A stretch of 64,000 nt of DNA, from the NCBI RefSeq assembly GCF_004339465.1, contig NZ_SMFY01000002.1:434001-498000 (forward strand), in the 5' to 3' direction. Below, in pieces: positions 11,401 to 18,264 of the stretch. The translations under genes were made by a program, and so were the position numbers. The stretch's first letter is position 1. Each line of letters opens with the position of its first letter. The stretch is from Ancylobacter aquaticus. GTDB lineage: Bacteria; Pseudomonadota; Alphaproteobacteria; Rhizobiales; Xanthobacteraceae. Under the pieces are notes generated by a model that did no database searches, had not been told where the DNA came from, and worked only from the letters and a program-made list of their open reading frames with translations.

Positions 11401-11482
11401 CGGCAATGATTGTCGGATGCTTGGACGACGACCCGATACCGGGGCCTTCTGACTCCGAAACAATTGTATCCGTGATATGCAT
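5444..11482 (-). CDS. DUF4011 / SF1 helicase / Vsr-like nuclease / DUF3320 protein, candidate anti-phage defence factor
   Basis: A 2012-residue multidomain protein. In order: an N-terminal region with a transglutaminase-like Cys/His arrangement (CLDTSLLFAAALEAAG near 237 and GHAAVGVWL near 264); DUF4011 (RKLLDLTLRNRLLNFPDS, about 395-420); a superfamily I helicase with Walker A GPPGTGKSQTIANM near 710, Walker B VVIFDEASQIS near 1335, GDPKQLPPTNFF, and late motifs VQGDERDVILFSLTF and RRLNVAITRARQ near 1577; a PD-(D/E)xK nuclease of the Vsr/MTES_1575 type (FRIDLGV near 1664, AGVECDGATYHSS near 1682); and C-terminal DUF3320 (about 1850-1920). Such proteins are known from comparative genomics to occur in defence islands. 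Acting alone against foreign DNA is inference. All helicase and nuclease motifs look intact. An AGGGAG Shine-Dalgarno precedes the start. The first codons are less G+C-rich than the surroundings (30 of 60 bases at 11281-11340), hinting at transfer. Confidence 0.9.
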   Translation of the reverse strand: MHITDTIVSESEGPGIGSSSKHPTIIADIATSFTYASYQNAIPVVRSIRIENHTDHHVENCRVDLISSPAFLRPKSWTVDRLVPGDNLQLSDRKVELDAVYLAGLNEAERGEITLRLSAGGEVLGEQRFAVRLLARDEWGGVADMAQLLPAFVMPNDPGIATILRTAAERLAAHGHPSALDGYQSQSPQRAYMLTAAIYSAIAGMGLHYAEPPASFEHRGQKVRRPSTIAEERLATCLDTSLLFAAALEAAGLHPVILMFAGHAAVGVWLAKRTFATGIEADPMEVRKALASRELIVFETTGVTHRPALTLEGAQQALDRRLHDDEAHAFVAAVDVRRLRSGGITPLASHEPLRRGTVDEAMAPVGDLPLPAAPSFSELPTESVEVKPTTAAGRIDRWQRKLLDLTLRNRLLNFPDSKKTIPFLCTDVAYLEDRLTDGAAIRIISLPEQNPLGERDAALYREVHGRDLQRGFAAEALLRDELPSLLDARQLDARLIDLHRQVRNDFAEGGANTLFLAVGFLRWKKTPEDERFYRAPLLLVPVTLERRSASSRFSIRFHEDEPRFNATLLQFLEREFDLKLPQFGDGLPRDENGIDVPQLLAMMRHAVRDVAGMEVVDETALSTFSFAKFLMWKDLVERTQALRENRVVRHLIDTPEQSFDAGKGQVPFRDERELDHAYAPSDIVSLLPSDSSQTAACLAATEGRDFVIVGPPGTGKSQTIANMIANCLAVGKTVLFVAEKTAALDVVYRRLREHGLANHCIELHSNKADRRHFLGQLKAAWEYGGRDDASEWVAINERLRLRRDLLNGYVAALHRRYPNGWTPYKALGIALRAHDEPAPALAWPESEPHDAETVRELEEIAADLGRVFASVKRQPALDLVNVAAWSSSWQESMLAAVDSLRNAIQLLAGSLDAFRASLGLKPQHSCSQEEVRALALLGAALRKCRGRDVTIAFDPEFLQCGPALAGLATAIEAYSEAEQGLAASYGVSALRALDTELLSRQWQEASASLWPNAMLGKRRVLKQMQAHVTQGMCAPEIDLPLLGRMKASLIAIEQNLLAGKKLPVEGLETDVAAVADLLERAGELRRALRLPGLERDDVRSMLRTIVPCLSGEVEHHPILAAGPRLLAAIAGLEAARRDFCVVAGRDLVLIPDSAHLDALDATLSALVDGRHLLRDWSDWCRVRNRATDRGLTPLVAAIESGAIAPDGAHAAFVLAYARWWLPKILDGDPVLRDFRRFQHENAIKEFREIDDLVRSHAARRVISAIAHGLPPVQSVPRHSELGLLRHQMGLQRPNQSIRDMIGKMPQSFSKLAPCMLMSPLSIAQYLPPNQALFDVVIFDEASQISTWDAVGAIARARQTIIVGDPKQLPPTNFFGSNEDEEDLEDHEKDLESILDELEKVIPVRVLRWHYRSRSESLIAFSNHHYYQNRLVTFPSPAVEDRAVHLRRVPHGVYDRGKSRTNKIEAEAVAREAVARMKAWLKLPEKERPTLAVITLNAQQQSLILDLLDAARRDEPELEWFFSEERVEPTIVRNLENVQGDERDVILFSLTFWKDAAGKLSMDFGALNRDGGERRLNVAITRARQELIVFSGFTADLIDAGRAKGLAVRHLKTFLDYAERGTIALAAQDIGSVGGFDSPFEEAVAAQLERRGWTVVPQVGISGFRIDLGVRHPDLPGAYLAGVECDGATYHSSATARDRDKVREQVLKGLGWNMVRVWSTDWWFDAAGCAERLHTRLTEHLEISRARRATEAAAAEGGTVATRWDMGHEVEGLERDENDAVPAAVSTAPVDPMPPPAIASESELVSEGLAGTDAAVPDSEVSPIRIVATEASGGRHYRLTDLSGFTVDPEQFYEFGYRETLRGMIEAIIEAEAPLRTDLLAQRVSRAHGWLRTGGRIRERIDLHLRHLDRTMESSGEFIWKKGTICDVLAYRPPGSEAARRGIGDIPLAELASVVLDNIDVLEKLDPAREIARLLGVDRLAAVSRARLDEAMAQARPLVVTAHPRGAASPSDP

Positions 11483-11897
11483 CGGCCCACTCCCTATCGG
11501 GATACTAGCGAGCTTTTGCCGGATTAAGAATACCTTGGATCAACGCGAGACAACCTCGCCGGGCGAAACTATCGCGCGGTGACGCTCATCGGCGCGGCGC
11601 TCGTTCCCGGCGAATGCCCTTCGTCCACCTTCGCAACCGTGGCGGCCGTCTCAATCGGCCGCCCTTTTGCATACTCTCGATCATGTGCATCATGGGTATC
11701 GCCATCCGCCTTCCACTTGGGCCGTGGTTCGGCTACATGCCGGCAGGTGGTCGCGAGCGTGATAAGCGTGGCGATCTCCCTTCCTGCATGCGGGCTGTTC
11801 GATCCTTTCCTCGCTCGGCCCTCCATCCAACCATCACTCCACATCAGCGGGCACCCGGCCGCGCCGGCAGGCGCCCCGGTTCAATTAGGGGCGTAGC
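11483..11897. other. Intergenic region between defence gene and heptose cluster
   Basis: 415 bases between the divergent helicase-nuclease gene and the heptose genes. The left 80 bases hold the helicase gene's Shine-Dalgarno and an AT-richer stretch likely to contain its promoter, though no convincing -35/-10 pair stands out. A hairpin with a T run on the + strand lies at 11641-11668. Small open frames here show neither a ribosome site nor protein-like composition and are not called. Confidence 0.6.
11641..11668 (+). terminator. Intrinsic-terminator-like hairpin with no known upstream gene
   Basis: GGCGGCCG, a TCTCAAT loop, and CGGCCGCC form a perfect 8-bp stem followed by CTTTT on the + strand. 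No recognised + strand gene ends upstream; the nearest, the LysR gene, ends more than 6 kb away. It may end a short untranslated transcript, or act as a leader attenuator for the heptose genes that start 230 bases downstream. Confidence 0.55.
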
Positions 11898-13118
11898 TTG
11901 GTCTCTCAGGCGGTCATCCTGTGTGGGGGCATCGGCACCCGCCTCGGCACGCTCACCGAAACGACGCCGAAACCCATGCTGGAGGTGGGCGGGCGCCCCT
12001 TCCTGCTGCATCTTATCCAGGAGGTCGCCCGCCACGGCGTGGAACGGATCACGCTGTTGGCTGGCCGCTTCGGCGACCAGATCACGGCAACCTTCCACGG
12101 TCATCGACTTTTCGGCGCGCAGATCGAGGTGCTGGCCGAGCCGGCGCCGCTCGGCACCGGCGGCGCTCTGGGTTTCGCCGTCGATCGCCTCGATCCGGAG
12201 TTCCTGCTGCTGAACGGCGATTCCTGGATCGACGCCGATCTCACGCGGTTCGTGCTGGCCTGGCGGCGGTCCCGGGAACGGGACCCAGCGTTGATCGCCC
12301 AGATGTTGCCTCATCGCGTAGCCGACACCACCCGCTTCGGCCGGCTCGTGCTGGATGGCGACCGTGTCGCGGCCTTCGACGACAAAGGCGACCGGCGCGG
12401 GGAGGTGTCGGGTCTCATCAATGCCGGCGTCTACATTGTCGACCGCCGGATTGTGGACCTCATCCCGCGCCATGCCGCCTGCTCGCTGGAGCGGGAAATC
12501 CTGCCCCGCCTCGTGCGGGAGGGACGTGTCGTGGCCGCGCCCGTGCGCGAGGGCGCCTATTTCGTCGACATCGGCATCCCGGAAACCCTCGCCCGGGTCC
12601 GGGAAGAGTTGATCGGCATCCGCACCCGCCCCGCCATATTCTTCGATCGGGACGGAACCCTCACGCGCGACAGCGGCTACACCCACCGCGTCGAGGATCT
12701 TCACTGGATGCCACAGGCGCGCGAGGCCATCGCCCTCGCCAATGACAGGGGATACTTCGTCTTCGTCGTCACGAACCAATCCGGCATCGCGCGCGGTTTG
12801 TATGACGAGGCCGCAGTCGAGATGTTTCATCGCGCCATGCAGGAATCGCTGGCGCAGATCGGCGCTCATGTCGACGCGTTCGAGTGGTGCCCACACCATG
12901 TCGAGGCGGCGGTTCCCGCCTATCGGAAGGATTGCTCCCGCCGGAAGCCCGGCCCCGGCATGATTCTCGACCTGCTGGCAGCCTGGCCGGTGGAGCGGCG
13001 CCGCAGCTTCCTGATCGGCAATGGCGAGGTCGACATGGAGGCCGCGCGCGCGTCTGGCCTGCGCGCCGTTCGTTACGAGGGCGGATCAATGCTCGACATC
13101 CTGACCACCTCGTTTTAA
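11898..13118 (+). CDS. Fused heptose-1-phosphate nucleotidyltransferase (HddC-like) and HAD phosphatase (GmhB-like)
   Basis: A 406-residue bifunctional protein. Residues 1-235 form a sugar-nucleotidyltransferase: CGGIGTRLGTLTETTPKPML is the nucleotide-binding signature, and LLLNGDSWID holds the metal Asp. Residues 240-406 form a HAD-IIIA phosphatase like GmhB: FFDRDGTLTRD with the two catalytic Asp residues, VVTNQSGIARG, a CPHH zinc loop, and RRKPGPGM. In the GDP-heptose pathway these are the last two steps: phosphatase at C7, then guanylyl transfer to C1. Two departures from E. coli GmhB are visible: the last zinc cysteine (CxCRKP) is Arg (CSRRKP), and the motif IV Asp (GDK) is Asn (IGNGEVDMEAA). 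The kinase gene follows after 11 bases. ADP- or other NDP-sugar specificity cannot be excluded. Confidence 0.85.
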   Translation: MVSQAVILCGGIGTRLGTLTETTPKPMLEVGGRPFLLHLIQEVARHGVERITLLAGRFGDQITATFHGHRLFGAQIEVLAEPAPLGTGGALGFAVDRLDPEFLLLNGDSWIDADLTRFVLAWRRSRERDPALIAQMLPHRVADTTRFGRLVLDGDRVAAFDDKGDRRGEVSGLINAGVYIVDRRIVDLIPRHAACSLEREILPRLVREGRVVAAPVREGAYFVDIGIPETLARVREELIGIRTRPAIFFDRDGTLTRDSGYTHRVEDLHWMPQAREAIALANDRGYFVFVVTNQSGIARGLYDEAAVEMFHRAMQESLAQIGAHVDAFEWCPHHVEAAVPAYRKDCSRRKPGPGMILDLLAAWPVERRRSFLIGNGEVDMEAARASGLRAVRYEGGSMLDILTTSF

Positions 13119-13129
13119 GCGGTAATATT

Positions 13130-14125
13130 ATGTGGATCAGCAGAACGCCGCTTCGGGCGAGCTTCTTCGGCGGCGGCACCGACTACCCCTCGCATTTCCA
13201 CTCCAGTCCGGGCGCCGTGCTTGGCGGCACCATCGACAAATACATTTACATACAGGCACTTCCTCTCTCCCCCGTCGCCGAACAGAGGTTTCGCGTCACC
13301 TACCGCACGACCGAGAGCGTGCAGCGGATCGAGGACATCCAGCATCCGGTGATCCGCGAAACCTTGAAGCTGTATGGCTGGACTGCGCCGCTCAACATCG
13401 CCACCATGTCCGATCTTCCGGGAAATACGGGTCTCGGCAGTTCGTCGGCCTTCACCGTTGGCTTCATCAACCTGCTGCACCGCATGCGCGGTATCGAACT
13501 CACGCGTTATGAACTCGCGCGGCAGGCGATCCGGATGGAACAGGACATTCTCCGCGAGAATGTCGGCATCCAGGACCAGATCCATGCCGCTTTCGGCGGG
13601 CTCGCCCGCTACGAGTTTTCCGGCGACACCATCGCCATCGAGCCGCTGCGACTGACCACCAGCCGCTTGGCAACCCTCAACGCCTCGCTTCTGCTCGTCT
13701 ATACCGGCGCCCAGCGACGCGCCATGGACGCGCTTTACAGCCAGCACCGACGCACCGCCAACGGCGATAACCGCGTCTATCTGCGCGAAATGTACGAGAT
13801 GACGCGCACGGGGACGCAAATTCTGGAAGCAGGCGGCAGCGACAAAGCCAGCGTTGCGCGCTTCGCCGACCTGCTGGATGAAGGCTGGCGCCTGAAGCGA
13901 AAGCTGGGCGAAGGTGTCACCAACCCGGCCATCGACCTCCTCTATCAGCAGGGAAAAGCGCTCGGCGCGAAAGGCGCCAAGCTTCTGGGGGCGGGCGGGG
14001 ACGGCTTCATGCTGTTCATCGCCGAGCCGGCACTTCATGGCGCCTTCGTGGACCATTTCGGGGCCGGCAATGTCATACCGATCGCCTTGACCGACGCCGG
14101 ATCGACGGTTTCGCGCTTCGATTGA
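13130..14125 (+). CDS. hddA: D-glycero-D-manno-heptose 7-phosphate kinase (GHMP kinase)
   Basis: A 331-residue GHMP-family kinase. RTPLRASFFGGGTDYPSHF at the N terminus and LPGNTGLGSSSAFTVGFINL (the GHMP ATP-binding motif) near residue 100 are typical of HddA, which phosphorylates D-glycero-D-manno-heptose 7-phosphate at C1. KLLGAGGDGFMLF near the C terminus is the third GHMP motif. ATG at 13130 is used because family homology starts exactly there, although an open frame extends upstream into the previous gene. Placed between the transferase/phosphatase fusion and gmhA, it supplies step two of the pathway. The product would feed S-layer, capsule or lipopolysaccharide heptose. Confidence 0.9.
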   Translation: MWISRTPLRASFFGGGTDYPSHFHSSPGAVLGGTIDKYIYIQALPLSPVAEQRFRVTYRTTESVQRIEDIQHPVIRETLKLYGWTAPLNIATMSDLPGNTGLGSSSAFTVGFINLLHRMRGIELTRYELARQAIRMEQDILRENVGIQDQIHAAFGGLARYEFSGDTIAIEPLRLTTSRLATLNASLLLVYTGAQRRAMDALYSQHRRTANGDNRVYLREMYEMTRTGTQILEAGGSDKASVARFADLLDEGWRLKRKLGEGVTNPAIDLLYQQGKALGAKGAKLLGAGGDGFMLFIAEPALHGAFVDHFGAGNVIPIALTDAGSTVSRFD

Positions 14126-14140
14126 GCCGCCCGACCGGAC

Positions 14141-14725
14141 TCAGCGGGGTGGCGAGCGCATGGCGGATTCGACAATCCCGCAGATAAGATGCCCGATCGT
14201 GATGTGCGCCTCCTGGATATGACTGGTCTGCCCGTGCGGCACGGCGATCAGGATATCGGCATGCTGTTCGAGAGCCCCCCCGCTCGCGCCCGTGAGGCCG
14301 ATGGTGACGATGCCCATCTGCCGGGCAATCTCGAAAGCCTTCACGACGTTGGCGCTGTGGCCACTGGTCGAAAGGCCAACCAGCAAATCGCCGCGCCGGC
14401 CCATGCCCCGGATCTGGCGCGCGAAAACATGCTCATAGCCATAGTCGTTGGCGATCGCGGTAAGGGCCGAGGCGTCGAGGGTCAGGGCCAGAGCGGGCAG
14501 CGGATCACGCTCGAACAGGAAGCGCCCCATCAGTTCCGCCGCAAGGTGCTGGGCATCGGCGGCCGAGCCACCATTGCCGCAGAACATCACCTTGCCCCCG
14601 GACGACAGCGCGGCGATGCAGGCCTCGGCCGCCCTGGCAACGTCTGCCGCAACAGCGTCAAGGCGCCCCATCAGCCGGGCGGTTTCGGCGAAATAGGCGA
14701 CGATGACGTCCGTCGAATTATTCAT
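14141..14725 (-). CDS. gmhA: Sedoheptulose 7-phosphate isomerase (SIS domain)
   Basis: A 194-residue phosphoheptose isomerase. VMFCGNGGSAADAQHLAAEL and DLLVGLSTSGHSANVVKAFE are the two SIS-domain sugar-phosphate loops; ETARL, the AEL-GRF segment and HIQEAHITIGHLIC match the GmhA active site. It converts sedoheptulose 7-phosphate to D-glycero-D-manno-heptose 7-phosphate, the first step before hddA. The ATG at 14725 gives the standard family length; an upstream open extension has no homology. It is convergent with hddA with 15 bases between the stops, so it must be transcribed separately. Confidence 0.92.
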   Translation of the reverse strand: MNNSTDVIVAYFAETARLMGRLDAVAADVARAAEACIAALSSGGKVMFCGNGGSAADAQHLAAELMGRFLFERDPLPALALTLDASALTAIANDYGYEHVFARQIRGMGRRGDLLVGLSTSGHSANVVKAFEIARQMGIVTIGLTGASGGALEQHADILIAVPHGQTSHIQEAHITIGHLICGIVESAMRSPPR

Positions 14726-14897
14726 GCATCTCTGCCGGGGAAGCGTGCAAACAGCCCTTCTTCGATACCTCCCAACCCGTGTCCGAGTCGATGGCTGACG
14801 AAGGCACCCGGCGGAATTAGGCGTGAAGTGTGCCACATACAGGACGAATTGACCGCGCTGGGCGGGGGGCCGGCCACCACCGCCCATACGGTCGAAC

Positions 14898-15290
14898 TTA
14901 CTCCGGCGCGACCACTGCCGGACCGATGACCAATTCGTCAGCGACAAAGCGCTCGATGCGGCCGGGCAGATAAAACACGTCGGAAACAAGATCGTGCTCC
15001 GCGACCGTCCAGAGAGGATCGCTGTCCTTTCGCTGGACCCAAACGAAACACGACGTGGGCCGATCCGCTTCCTCATTAATTCGGAGAGCCTGCAAGTCGG
15101 CCGCGCTGGTTGATGGCAAGCCCCCGGCCTGAAGAAGGACGCCAAGCTGGGCGGCGACAGTGTCCGGGATCATTTTTGCGCCCGTGCTCCACCGGCGCAC
15201 CGTGCGGATGTCCACGCCGATGAGCCTGGCGAAGCCCGCCGGCGTGGTGTTGAGCGTTCCGAGCGCTTCCTGGAATTCTTCCGCTGTCAT
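14898..15290 (-). CDS. Small helix-turn-helix protein of unknown role
   Basis: A 130-residue protein. The N terminus has an XRE/Cro-like helix-turn-helix (FARLIGVDIRTVRRWSTGA, residues about 20-38) followed by VAAQLGVLLQAGG, as in small DNA-binding proteins that recognise operators. The C-terminal half (TSCFVWVQRKDSDPLWTVAE and VFYLPGRIERFVADEL) matches no family I can name. It lies on the same strand as gmhA, about 170 bases upstream of it. Its own start is 70 bases from the end of the ABC ATPase gene. Antitoxin or local regulator are both possible; no toxin partner is seen. Confidence 0.72.
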   Translation of the reverse strand: MTAEEFQEALGTLNTTPAGFARLIGVDIRTVRRWSTGAKMIPDTVAAQLGVLLQAGGLPSTSAADLQALRINEEADRPTSCFVWVQRKDSDPLWTVAEHDLVSDVFYLPGRIERFVADELVIGPAVVAPE

Positions 15291-15359
15291 GCCCGGGGAA
15301 ATAGCAGGCGCGGACCCGACTGGCTACGGATGCGGAAACGATGGCAGTCGGCCTCTGCT

Positions 15360-16439
15360 TCAGTGGCAGAAGAGCCGGGCGTCTGTCGCCTCCCAATGCA
15401 GCTGCATGTGGGCCCCCATAGTGACCTCGTCGGGGCGGACGCGGCTGGCGGGCATCCGCACATTGACGCTGGCACCCCATCCGGTGGCGAGGACGAAATG
15501 GTAGGTCTCACCAATAAAGGTTGCGTCGGACAGGACGGCGTCGATGCCGGGTTCCGCCGCTTGTCCGAGAGGCGAAAGGCGCAGGCGGTCGGGTCGGATC
15601 ATCAGCCCGGCGCGAGCGCCGGCGACGGCGGCGCCGTGCAGCGATATGCCGCTCAGCATGCCGCCGTCCGGAAGCACGATGTCAGCGCTCTCGCCTTCGC
15701 TCCGGGTGATGGTGCAGTCGAGGAAATTCGAGTGGCCGACGAAGTCGGCGACGAAGCGCGTTCGGGGCGCCTCATAGAGTTCCCGACCCTTGCCGAGTTG
15801 CTCGATGCGGCCGTGGTTGAACAGGGCGATACGATCGGAAAGGCTCAGCGCCTCTTCTTGGTCGTGGGTAACGTAAAGAATGGTGACGCCGGTCTGCCGA
15901 TGAATGCGGCGGATCTCATCCTGGATCTCCTCGCGCAGTTTCTTGTCCAGTGCCGAGAGCGGTTCGTCCATGAGCAGGAGCGGCGGGTCGTAGGCCAGCG
16001 CCCGGGCCAGCGCGACGCGCTGCTGCTGGCCGCCGGACAGTTGGGCGGGCATCCGGTCGGCGAAGCCCTCCAGCCGTACCAGTGCCAGCATCTCCTCGAC
16101 CTTGCGGCCGATCTCGGCCGCCGACCGTCGGCGCACGCGCAAGGGGAAGGCCACGTTCTCGGCGACGGAGAGATGCGGGAACAGCGTGTAGCGCTGGAAC
16201 ACCATGCCGATGTTGCGCTTGTTGGAAGGCTCGGCGAGGATGCTGCGCCCCCCCAGCCGCACATCGCCGCCCGACGGCTCGAAGAATCCGGCGATCATAT
16301 AGAGCGTCGTGCTCTTGCCCGAACCCGAAGGCCCGAGAAAGGTCACAAACTCGCCCTGCGCGATATCCAGTGAGACATCATTGACGGCGGCGACGTTTCC
16401 GAACGTCTTGGAAATATTGGATATTTCCAGAAAAGTCAT
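15360..16439 (-). CDS. ABC transporter ATPase, spermidine/putrescine type (PotA-like)
   Basis: A 359-residue ATP-hydrolysing subunit. Walker [18 protein letters not shown]-loop [13 protein letters not shown], signature [15 protein letters not shown] and Walker [13 protein letters not shown] are all intact. A C-terminal TOBE-like domain (residues about 280-359) is typical of polyamine, iron and sugar importers. ATG at 16439 overlaps the permease gene stop by four bases, showing translational coupling. It is the last gene of the nine-gene leftward operon starting at 24696. The imported substrate is probably the amine, amide or ester degraded by the operon's enzymes. Confidence 0.9.
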   Translation of the reverse strand: MTFLEISNISKTFGNVAAVNDVSLDIAQGEFVTFLGPSGSGKSTTLYMIAGFFEPSGGDVRLGGRSILAEPSNKRNIGMVFQRYTLFPHLSVAENVAFPLRVRRRSAAEIGRKVEEMLALVRLEGFADRMPAQLSGGQQQRVALARALAYDPPLLLMDEPLSALDKKLREEIQDEIRRIHRQTGVTILYVTHDQEEALSLSDRIALFNHGRIEQLGKGRELYEAPRTRFVADFVGHSNFLDCTITRSEGESADIVLPDGGMLSGISLHGAAVAGARAGLMIRPDRLRLSPLGQAAEPGIDAVLSDATFIGETYHFVLATGWGASVNVRMPASRVRPDEVTMGAHMQLHWEATDARLFCH

Positions 16440-17236
16440 GAGCGGGCGTCCTTGCGGAAGAGGGCGGCAAGCGCCATCAGGGCGGCGGTCAGCGCGATCA
16501 GCAGCGTCGAAACGGCCGCGATGACAGGCGAGAGATCCTGGCGCAGCGTGCTGTAGATCCGCACCGGCAAGGTCTGGAGATCGGGACTCGCCATGAAGAT
16601 GGCGATCACCACCTCGTCCCACGAGGCGAGGAAGGAGAAGATCGCCGCGCTGATCAGACCCAGCCGGATGCCGGGAAGAGTGACGCGGATCTTGGCTTCC
16701 AGCGGGCTCGCGCCGCAGACGATGGCAGCGGTTTCGATATCGCGATCAAAGCGTTCCAGTGCATTGGAGATGGCGATGATCGAGAAGGGCAGGGCGATCA
16801 CCAGATGCGCCAGTACGAAGCCGAGAAATGTGCCGTTGAGGTGCAGCCTGAGGAAGAAGGCGTAGAGCGCGACCGCAAGCACCACCACCGGAAGGATCAT
16901 CGGCGTGAGGAACAGCGCCCGCAGCACCTCCCGCCCGCGAAACTCGCCGCGTGTCAGGCCGAAGGAGGCCATCAGCCCGATCACCACCGACAGCACCGTG
17001 ACGACGGCAGCGATCTGGAAGCTGGTGAGGAAGGAGGCGATCCATTCGGGATCGTCGAACAATTCCTCATACCAGCGCAGCGTCCAGCCGGGGGGAGGGA
17101 ATTGCAGCCATTGCGAGGAGCCGAAGGAGAGGGCGACGATGAGCAGGATCGGCAGCAGCAGATAGGCGCCGACCAGCACCGCAATGACGATCAGGACGAC
17201 CCGCCAGGGGCCGAGACGGGCAAAATCGAGCAGCAT
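16436..17236 (-). CDS. ABC transporter permease (PotC-like)
   Basis: A 266-residue inner-membrane permease with about six hydrophobic segments, the first at residues 13-37 (VVLIVIAVLVGAYLLLPILL). The cytoplasmic EAA-type loop (ALERFDRDIETAAIVCGASP) couples to the ATPase. The SQWLQFPPPGWTLRWYEELF segment after helix one is characteristic of the PotC branch. It lies six bases downstream of the partner permease gene and overlaps the ATPase gene. Confidence 0.9.
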   Translation of the reverse strand: MLLDFARLGPWRVVLIVIAVLVGAYLLLPILLIVALSFGSSQWLQFPPPGWTLRWYEELFDDPEWIASFLTSFQIAAVVTVLSVVIGLMASFGLTRGEFRGREVLRALFLTPMILPVVVLAVALYAFFLRLHLNGTFLGFVLAHLVIALPFSIIAISNALERFDRDIETAAIVCGASPLEAKIRVTLPGIRLGLISAAIFSFLASWDEVVIAIFMASPDLQTLPVRIYSTLRQDLSPVIAAVSTLLIALTAALMALAALFRKDARS

Positions 17237-17242
17237 GACGCC

Positions 17243-18112
17243 CTAGCTCCTCGCCTGACCAAAGCCGAAAAACCTCAGCTGAACCAGATAGATAGCAAGC
17301 GTTACGACCAGCAGCACCAAGGCCGCCGCGCCCGCCAGCCCCCAGTCGAGCAGCGACTGCACCAACTGGGCGATAAGCTCCGCCAGCATCATGTTGGAAG
17401 TGCCACCGAGCAGCGCCGGGGTGATGAAATAGCCGAGCGACATGACGAAAACCATCAGCGCGCCGGCCGCGATGCCGGAGGCGGCGAGGGGGAGCATCAC
17501 CCGCGTGAAAGCCTGCCAGCGGCTGGCGCCGCACAAGGCGGCCGCCTGAAAGACGGCGGGGTCGATGGCGCGGATCGTGGCGTGCAGCGGCAGGATCATG
17601 AAGGGCAGCATGATGTAGGTCATGCCGATGGTAACGCCGGCCAGATTGTTGATCAGCGGCAGCGGCTCGGAGATGAGGCCGAGATCCATCAGCGTGCGGT
17701 TGATGATGCCGGTGCGCTGGAGCAACACCATCCACGCATAGGTGCGGGCCAGAAGGTTGGTCCACATCGACAGGATGATGATGGCGAACAGCAGCCGCGA
17801 CCAGAAGGACGGCGCTATGGCCAGGAACCAGGCCACGGGAAAACCGAGGAGAACCGTCGCCAGCGTCACGGTCCCGGCCACCAGGAACGTGTTGCCCAGC
17901 ACCTTCAGATAAGTCGTCGAGCCGAAGAAGGCCGCGTAGTTCTGCAGGCCCGGCTCGGGCTCCAGCACACTGCGGAGCAGAAGGGCGAGCACGGGAATCA
18001 CGAACACCAGCACCACGACCGCCAACGCCGGAATCACGGGCACAATCCCCCGTCCGCGCCGCCGGGCGGTCGCAGGGGAGGGGTTGGCGAGCGGCACGTC
18101 GGTGACGGTCAT
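17243..18112 (-). CDS. ABC transporter permease (PotB-like)
   Basis: A 289-residue membrane permease. A long hydrophobic helix at residues 25-47 is followed by LEPEPGLQNYAAFFGSTTYL and further transmembrane segments. AIDPAVFQAAALCGASRWQAF is the EAA loop. It pairs with the downstream PotC-like permease to form the channel. It is separated from the binding-protein gene by about 150 bases containing a hairpin at 18149-18168, a common way of lowering expression of membrane subunits relative to the binding protein. Confidence 0.9.
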   Translation of the reverse strand: MTVTDVPLANPSPATARRRGRGIVPVIPALAVVVLVFVIPVLALLLRSVLEPEPGLQNYAAFFGSTTYLKVLGNTFLVAGTVTLATVLLGFPVAWFLAIAPSFWSRLLFAIIILSMWTNLLARTYAWMVLLQRTGIINRTLMDLGLISEPLPLINNLAGVTIGMTYIMLPFMILPLHATIRAIDPAVFQAAALCGASRWQAFTRVMLPLAASGIAAGALMVFVMSLGYFITPALLGGTSNMMLAELIAQLVQSLLDWGLAGAAALVLLVVTLAIYLVQLRFFGFGQARS

Positions 18113-18148
18113 GAGGGCTCGGTCACGTCGGTTCGTTGAGGGCGAGGG

Positions 18149-18168
18149 GGCGGGCGTTGAGGCCCGCC
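18149..18168 (-). other. Intercistronic hairpin after the binding-protein gene
   Basis: GGCGGGC, a 6-base loop (GTTGAG), and GCCCGCC form a 7-bp stem in the 152-base gap between the substrate-binding-protein gene and the first permease gene. No T run follows on the minus strand. It may stabilise the upstream message or cause partial termination. Confidence 0.4.
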
Positions 18169-18264
18169 AAGCCGATGCGGTGCGCTGGTTACGCCTCGGG
18201 GCGGGGACCGCAGGCGGTCATGTCGCGCAGGGCACGCAGGGCGCCCTGCCACGCGCCTTTCCGG

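Noticed and set aside
9668..11452. A 594-codon + strand frame opposite the DUF4011 protein
   Set aside because: No recognisable domain; a shadow of the helicase-nuclease gene.
11569..11896. Overlapping short frames on both strands upstream of the heptose cluster
   Set aside because: They cross the terminator-like hairpin, have no ribosome site and no protein-like pattern.
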